From Siphonodentalium dalli (Eukaryota; Mollusca; Scaphopoda; Gadilida; Siphonodentaliidae), in assembly GCA_032622095.1 (NCBI GenBank), contig CP136067.1, forward strand, positions 95,284,707-95,348,706: a DNA stretch of 64,000 nucleotides, in the 5' to 3' direction. Shown here one piece after another: positions 59,001 to 64,000 of the stretch (within the stretch, counting starts at the first letter, position 1; every line of letters begins with the position of its first letter). The notes under the pieces were generated by a model. It was given only the letters and a program-made list of their open reading frames with translations, ran no database searches and was not told the origin of the DNA. The position numbers were made by a program, and so were the translations under genes.

Positions 59001-59530
59001 ATAGGGACTTTCAAACAAATGGCGCCCATTCTATCCACCATTTTGAATCACCCAACTATAACGGACACATGAGTCAATGGATATATAGCCTGATCCCTTT
59101 TCAGCACAAATAGGTACATAAAACATTGTTTTTCGATCAGAAACTGAGTCATAACGATGCATACTTGTTGGGATTGAGAGAAAAACCAGATTTTTTGTCA
59201 ACACAGTTGCCATGGCAACCAAGGGCATTTTCCAGCTTGGCATGATATCCAAAATGTCTTATTTTTATATGTAGTACATGCGTGTCAAGTTTGGTGCTTT
59301 TACCATAAAATGCACGATTTTGTCATCTATCCGCCCCACTATAAAGCCTAGAGCATTGTGTGCTGCTTGGGTAAGAACGAGCAACTGGGTAGAAAACATC
59401 TGTCATCAGTGCTTCAAGCCAATCAGTGAATTATTAGCATGTCTATCAACTCAGATGATCTCTCACAAGACCTAAGTTATCCAAGTCTGGTAGAGTGCTG
59501 TGACTGCTATATATTATATATTTTGGAAGA

Positions 59531-60112
59531 TCTGTCTGTGTATCTGTGGTATGTGTGTGTGTTCGCGATGAACTCGAAAACGGCCGACCCGATTTCGATG
59601 AAACTTCGTATTGAGGTTACTATCGGTCGGGAAGTGGCATAGGCATATTAATTTTCAGATCCGAGGTCAACTTTTCACGTGCCGAGGTCAAATATGTTTT
59701 TACGCCGTTTTGCGCTAATATATTTCAGTTCGGTGTTCACAAATCGATTCGTTATAGCGCGAATAATAAATTGCCAGTCATATAATTTGCACGGATAGAA
59801 TCTGTGGCGCTTCATCTTTCCAATGATGTATCACACGCCTGTGTACGTTTAAAGTTTCTACCTTAATTATCGGGAAGAACGCAGGACCATGCTTCGCTCA
59901 TCGAAAAACATTCCGTAAATATATTACGCCGTCAACAGATCGTGACGTGATCGCGTTTAACTCTTACCGGCCGATATCGCGTTAACTCATCACCGGCCGA
60001 GGTATCCGCAAATGACATTGGGCAATATATATATATATCTCGGAAACAGGTGGAGCTATCGACTTGAAATTTGTTTTTTGAATAGCTCGGACGAAGTCGG
60101 GTCACCTTCTAG
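59531..60112 (+). mobile_element. Helitron-like element, third copy
   Basis: It begins TCTGTCTGTG after 'TATATTTTGGAAGA' (compare 'TATATTTTGAAGACC' before the 36-kb copy). It has GATGAACTCGAAAACGGCCGACC, like the 49-kb copy, and ends 'TTTTTTGAATAGCTCGGACGAAGTCGGG' + TCACCTT + CTAG (60109-60112), followed by T. The last 75 bp (from TCTCGGAAACAGGTGGAGCT at 60038) are closely related to the 36-kb copy, but an AT microsatellite (60025-60037) precedes them. The region may therefore be two overlapping copies rather than one. Confidence 0.55.
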
Positions 60113-60129
60113 TATATATATATATGTCA

Positions 60130-60905
60130 ACTATATATATAAACGAGTAGGATCTGTCCGGATTTTTCTCTCAGATCTCTGCACCGATTTCAACCAAATT
60201 TTGTGTGGTGAATTGGGATACTCTGGCAGATGTTATAATGGTGTTAGTTTTTCAATATTTGAATTAAAACAAATAAAATTAAATTGGTTTTGTTAAATTG
60301 ATCAAGGAAATCAATTAAAAAAAAAAATTAAAACAATATATATAAATCAAAATGTTTCAATGATCAAAATGTGATTGAAGCGCACAAAGGGGCGCCGCTA
60401 AATAAAGGCTCTGTCTAAGATCAAATTGTCCCACAAAGGAGGCCACATGCATCTCAGACGCTGAATATAGACTCCCGAAGTTAATAGAATAGAAGTAAGT
60501 TGCTCCATTACATTAACATAAGTGGTATGGAATATGCTAGATAATGAGCTGGTTGACAGACTAATCAGGAAATAGTTAGAAATTATGAAATTGTGTGTAT
60601 CCTGCACAATGACCTAGGCTTACAGATGATCAGCAATTTATAAACATTTTTGTTTCAATTAAAACAGCTTCTGAAACAGGTTAAACTGTTATTTGAACTA
60701 AATGAGATCATTCCCAGTTATATGAGTAATATCACTAGAGTGTATACGGTTTTAGACCAAATTTAGTGAAAATTGGGGGGGTGGGTGTCAAAACATTGGC
60801 AGTAAACAAATATTTGTTTAGCAGGTTTGGGGGTGGTGGGTCCCCGAAAATGCCAGATGCAAAAAAACGGCATACCTTCCTGCAAATTTGTTACTACCCA
60901 CCCCC
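60130..60905 (+). repeat. Dispersed repeat of about 800 bp, copy 2
   Basis: Inverted partner of 30843-31640. It runs from AGGATCTGTCCGGATTTTTC to CATACCTTCCTGCAAATTTG TTACTACCCACCCCC. Relative indels are small. Frames at 60398-60607 (-) and 60763-60963 (both strands) are incidental. Confidence 0.75.
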
Positions 60906-61014
60906 GGCCCGTCCTATCATGTTCCCACACAATAAAAATGGTACATAAATTTATGGATGACATGGGAAAGGATATGATGTCTGATGTCTTCAGGATTTTT
61001 TGCGAAAACCCTGT

Positions 61015-61224
61015 GCCAATGCATTCTCTTATATATGCGAGTCGCCCATAGGGCGCCTCGCATATATAAGAGAATGCATTGGCCTAACAATATTTATCTT
61101 GATCTTGTAAGCCAGTTCATTCTCTTTTATATGCGAGGCTCCTATGGGAGACTCGCATATATAAGATAATGTGCTGAAACAGGGTCTTCAATGCTGCACC
61201 AACGCAGCTCCCATTATGAAAGGG
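61015..61224. mobile_element. TTAA-family relic with a perfect hairpin
   Basis: The right end GAAAGGG (61218-61224) is followed by TTAA at 61225-61228, as in the 3.7- and 5.2-kb elements. 61015-61041 (GCCAATGCATTCTCTTATAT + ATGCGAG) and 61057-61083 are perfect complements over 27 bp, and the 15-base loop itself contains GCCC/GGGC. A second, less perfect hairpin follows at 61115-61172. The 5.2-kb element contains part of the same hairpin sequence, which ties the copies together. The left end was not located. Confidence 0.6.
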
Positions 61225-61228
61225 TTAA

Positions 61229-62250
61229 GGCATGAGAAAAACAATTTGCATAAAATATATGTATTTAAAAAAATGATTAAAATAGGGTCGGGAGGAGATG
61301 TAAATCTAGTCATTTCGCCAATTTGGGCGGTTATCTAATGGCTGTTTTTCATCTGACGTGTGTGTCAGGATAGAGGAGCTGGAGGATTTGTGTAAATGTT
61401 AGCACAAACTACATTTCCAAACTACATTTCCAAGTAACGATGGTTTGTTGTTTATTTTGAGGAATCATACCACATCAGATGAATTCAGCCCAAATATGTT
61501 AACAGTTGTCGTGTAAAACATTTGCAGTAGGTTAGCGTTATTTGTTATTTGCGGATGTCGTTTAACATGGGGAAAATACACTACTACGTTTGAACGGCAT
61601 GTGCATTTGTCGTTTTTTAATTATAACAACATGATAATCAATAACAGAGGCAGTCTATGTCAAATACAGTCGCTCTATTTACGATACTAATTGGGGAACT
61701 TTGTAAATTAAATTACGCGTAAACCAGCGTAAACGTATACCTGCTGCAAATCGAGAAGGTGCCGGATGCCGGAATCGGCGTACTCGCCCCAGGGCTAACT
61801 CGCCCCAATCGACGTGTGCCAACTCGGAATAAAAGGCCGGCTCGGAATAAAAGATGTATACGGGGTGTTATATGGCGTTTGGTCCGTTGTTTCTCAATGA
61901 ATATTATTGAAATTTGGTGTATATGTCCGGGCTGGGACATGGAATACAATAACGTTTACAACTGTTTTTAAATTTACAAATGTGTTGATTTTATTAAACT
62001 TTTTCGTTCTGAAACACACTATACTCGTCATGTCCATATCTAGTATTACTTAGAAATGTCAGCTTTCCAGATTCATAATCGCTCCATTGACTGTAACAGA
62101 TGAAGTTATCCCCCTCTTCGGATCGAGTGTCACTGAAACTTTATTTTGTTAGACTGCCTGTAGTCACTGATTATATGTGGAAATAATCTGTAATAAGATG
62201 TAGCACTGTTTATTTTATATTTACATGTAGTGCTGTTTTTTATACAACAA
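61229..62250. other. Non-coding stretch
   Basis: No gene is seen. 61785-61860 has short repeated words (ACTCGCCCCA twice, CTCGGAATAAAAg twice), probably a small tandem duplication. Confidence 0.45.
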
Positions 62251-62257
62251 TTCCACC

Positions 62258-63431
62258 CAGGCTTCTCAACGGTAAGCTGTACCGGTACCGCGTACTCGGG
62301 CATTTGTTGCGGTAACGGTGCTGGTGTGCAGATCCACCGGTACTCGGTACTGTGGTTGCATATATGCACGTTCTTAGATCAGCAGGCTGTCTGGCAAAAT
62401 ACAGTAGTATCACGTTTCGCTCTTTAAACTACACGTGATGCACATCGATCGTGATTGTATTCATGACGTGAGAGGTCGGTCACGGAAGGGTGGTTCCTGG
62501 TTTTGATGTGTCTATTATAACTCTTCAATGGTTGAATTCCAATTCTTTGAAAGCACGGCCTTGTGATATTGTTTTAATTTTCAAAGATTATTTTGTGTTG
62601 GGAACTGATTGCAATTTATGTTTTTGCCTTTATTTTTGCCCAGTTGTGGCAATTATACACTAAACCCAGTTACAATTTCTTATCATTTATTCACCAACGA
62701 CATCACCCACAAGTATGGCCCATACGTTTTGATTAATCACATACACACGTACCCGTTCACATGTCATATCAGTTTGCATATATAAGGTAGACCATTTTGA
62801 ATTTAAATGGGTCTCATGGAACCTCCAGTTATATAACAAAATCGGGGACGAATATCCACGAACCGTGCACAATGTACATGTAATTTGCTGAATAGACATG
62901 ATAGTTCATATTTGGTATAGGAACTCGTGGAAAGAAATTGTTGCCTAACTTGACTCATTATTGTTTAGATTCAAAATAGCCGACCGCGCGACTTTGCAAA
63001 TACATTTAATCTGATTTAATATTGTGAAGTGAAAACCACCGACGTGTGTCGCGTTACTTTCTATCAGTTTATCACACACATAAGAACAATAAATTAAAAC
63101 CACAAAACGTGTGCAACGAATAGTTCTAATTTGGTTGATTGAATTGTCTATGTTGTCATTTGCGCATCACTAAACTCTACGGAAAAGTTTGTTAGTATAT
63201 TCCAAAATGGTATATAATATCCCGAAATAGTTTCTTTATTCTGATATCAAATTATCATTAGTTCATGTTAATAATAGAGTTCGCGGCTTGTGATTTTCAG
63301 CACTGTATTACCTCTAGATATTCCTAGAACTATAACATGGCTTGACAGTACCGGTACAGGAACCACGGAACTAGCAAAGTATCGATACCGGTACCGGCAT
63401 GTGTGGTACCGGCGGTACTTTGAGAAGTCCC
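62258..63431. mobile_element. Non-autonomous hAT element with 8-bp target duplication
   Basis: ATTCCACC occurs exactly at 62250-62257 and 63432-63439. The left end CAGGCTTCTCAACGGTAAG and the right end CTTTGAGAAGTCCC are complementary (TTCTCAA/TTGAGAA), matching the usual hAT terminus 'CAGnGnTTCTCAA'. An 8-bp duplication is the hallmark of hAT transposition. Subterminal ACCGGTACCG runs occur at both ends (62280-62345 and 63349-63415). The 1.17-kb interior has no transposase-like frame, so the element depends on a partner elsewhere. The perfect duplication suggests fairly recent insertion. Confidence 0.8.
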
Positions 63432-63649
63432 ATTCCACCTAGATCATCATGTGATCGACCATACATGGGGTGTGATGACCTGGTTGAATTAAGAGCGGTT
63501 TGATGGATCACTTCTGTCTTCGAGCTAGATTATAGCAACCACCCCAGTGGGTGTTTATACCTAAATGCGTGTGAATTATGACGTCATATAATTTTTCTAT
63601 ATTTCTATACCAAGAGCGAAAATAGCGTGTATGCTTTTTTGTAAATTTC

Positions 63650-63800
63650 ACACGTGACTTCCGGGAGGTTACTGCGCAGACTCCAGCAGAAACTGATCGA
63701 AGAATTACGTTTTCTTCACTTCAACTTCAACACAATCGACTGTTAGTAACGGTACTGAGTTAGGAGAGCAGCGTGCTCCGAAGACAACCGCGACGGAGAA
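63650..63800. promoter_or_regulatory. Candidate TATA-less promoter
   Basis: ACTTCCGGGAGG (63656-63667, an ETS-type site) stands 5 bp from ACTGCGCAGAC (an NRF1-like TGCGCA core), in a locally GC-richer stretch at 63650-63790. This pairing is typical of TATA-less housekeeping promoters. No coding start is visible in the remaining 200 bases, so a gene would have to begin beyond the window or have a long leader. Confidence 0.25.
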
Positions 63801-64000
63801 ATTTACATACAAGTACAACAACAACGATTGCCGATGATCACTTTTTAATTGTCCTCACTGAGTCATTCAGAGACTCAATCAAATAATAGATTAATCGAGG
63901 ATTAATCACAACCTTTCTAGTCTGATAACATGGCATTCGGTAAAATATTACCGTGGCACAGTTTGTGATTAGCCATCTCGATTGTAAACAAATCTTCTAC

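Overview
The window is eukaryotic, AT-rich, almost entirely non-coding DNA from an animal, most likely a marine lophotrochozoan and probably a mollusc. The reasons are short exons with GT/AG introns, a secreted Apple/PAN plus C-type lectin gene model, frequent ACATGTACATGTA and ACCGGTACCGGT runs, scattered 'GTTATCTCCCTT' segments of a type common in molluscan intergenic DNA, and a very dense load of small DNA transposons, Helitron-like ends and fold-back satellites. The species assignment is inference.

Only one intact protein gene can be supported. It is on the + strand and has three coding exons: 8569-8881, 12368-12544 and 25072-25316. Both introns are phase 1 with GT..AG borders, and the joined reading frame gives a 244-residue secreted protein with a signal peptide, an Apple/PAN-like module and a C-terminal C-type lectin-like domain. 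Its second intron (12.5 kb) holds a 4.1-kb palindrome, a three-unit tandem repeat of about 345 bp and a decayed LINE ORF1-like fragment.

Layout. 1-3.7 kb: a minisatellite that inverts its orientation in mid-array, followed by a degenerate satellite. 3.7-8.3 kb: TTAA-flanked MITEs and two hairpin MITEs. 8.3-25.3 kb: the lectin gene and its introns. 25.3-30.8 kb: two local tandem duplications and dispersed repeats. 30.8-41 kb: a dispersed repeat with copies near 48 and 60 kb, a TTA-flanked MITE, a decayed Crypton-type tyrosine recombinase fragment, a Helitron-like element, a 16-bp minisatellite, a TAA-flanked MITE and a directly duplicated repeat. 41.6-41.8 kb: an exon-like open frame of unknown family. 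42.16-47.42 kb: a 5.3-kb palindrome whose arms are 365-bp tandem repeats and whose centre is a decayed Ty3/gypsy pol (reverse transcriptase, RNase H, integrase). 49.3-50.1 kb: a Helitron-like 3' end. 52.65-55.80 kb: a 3.15-kb TA-flanked fold-back element with inverted satellite arrays and one 104-codon ORF. 59.5-61.2 kb: another Helitron-like copy, a dispersed repeat and a TTAA-family relic. 62.26-63.43 kb: a non-autonomous hAT element with a perfect 8-bp target duplication. The last 350 bases contain promoter-like ETS/NRF1-type motifs.

The main theme is repeated fold-back (palindromic) architecture: three structures of 3-5 kb combine terminal inverted repeats with internal or subterminal satellite arrays. 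Apart from the lectin gene, nearly all longer open frames are chance frames or frames through repeats.
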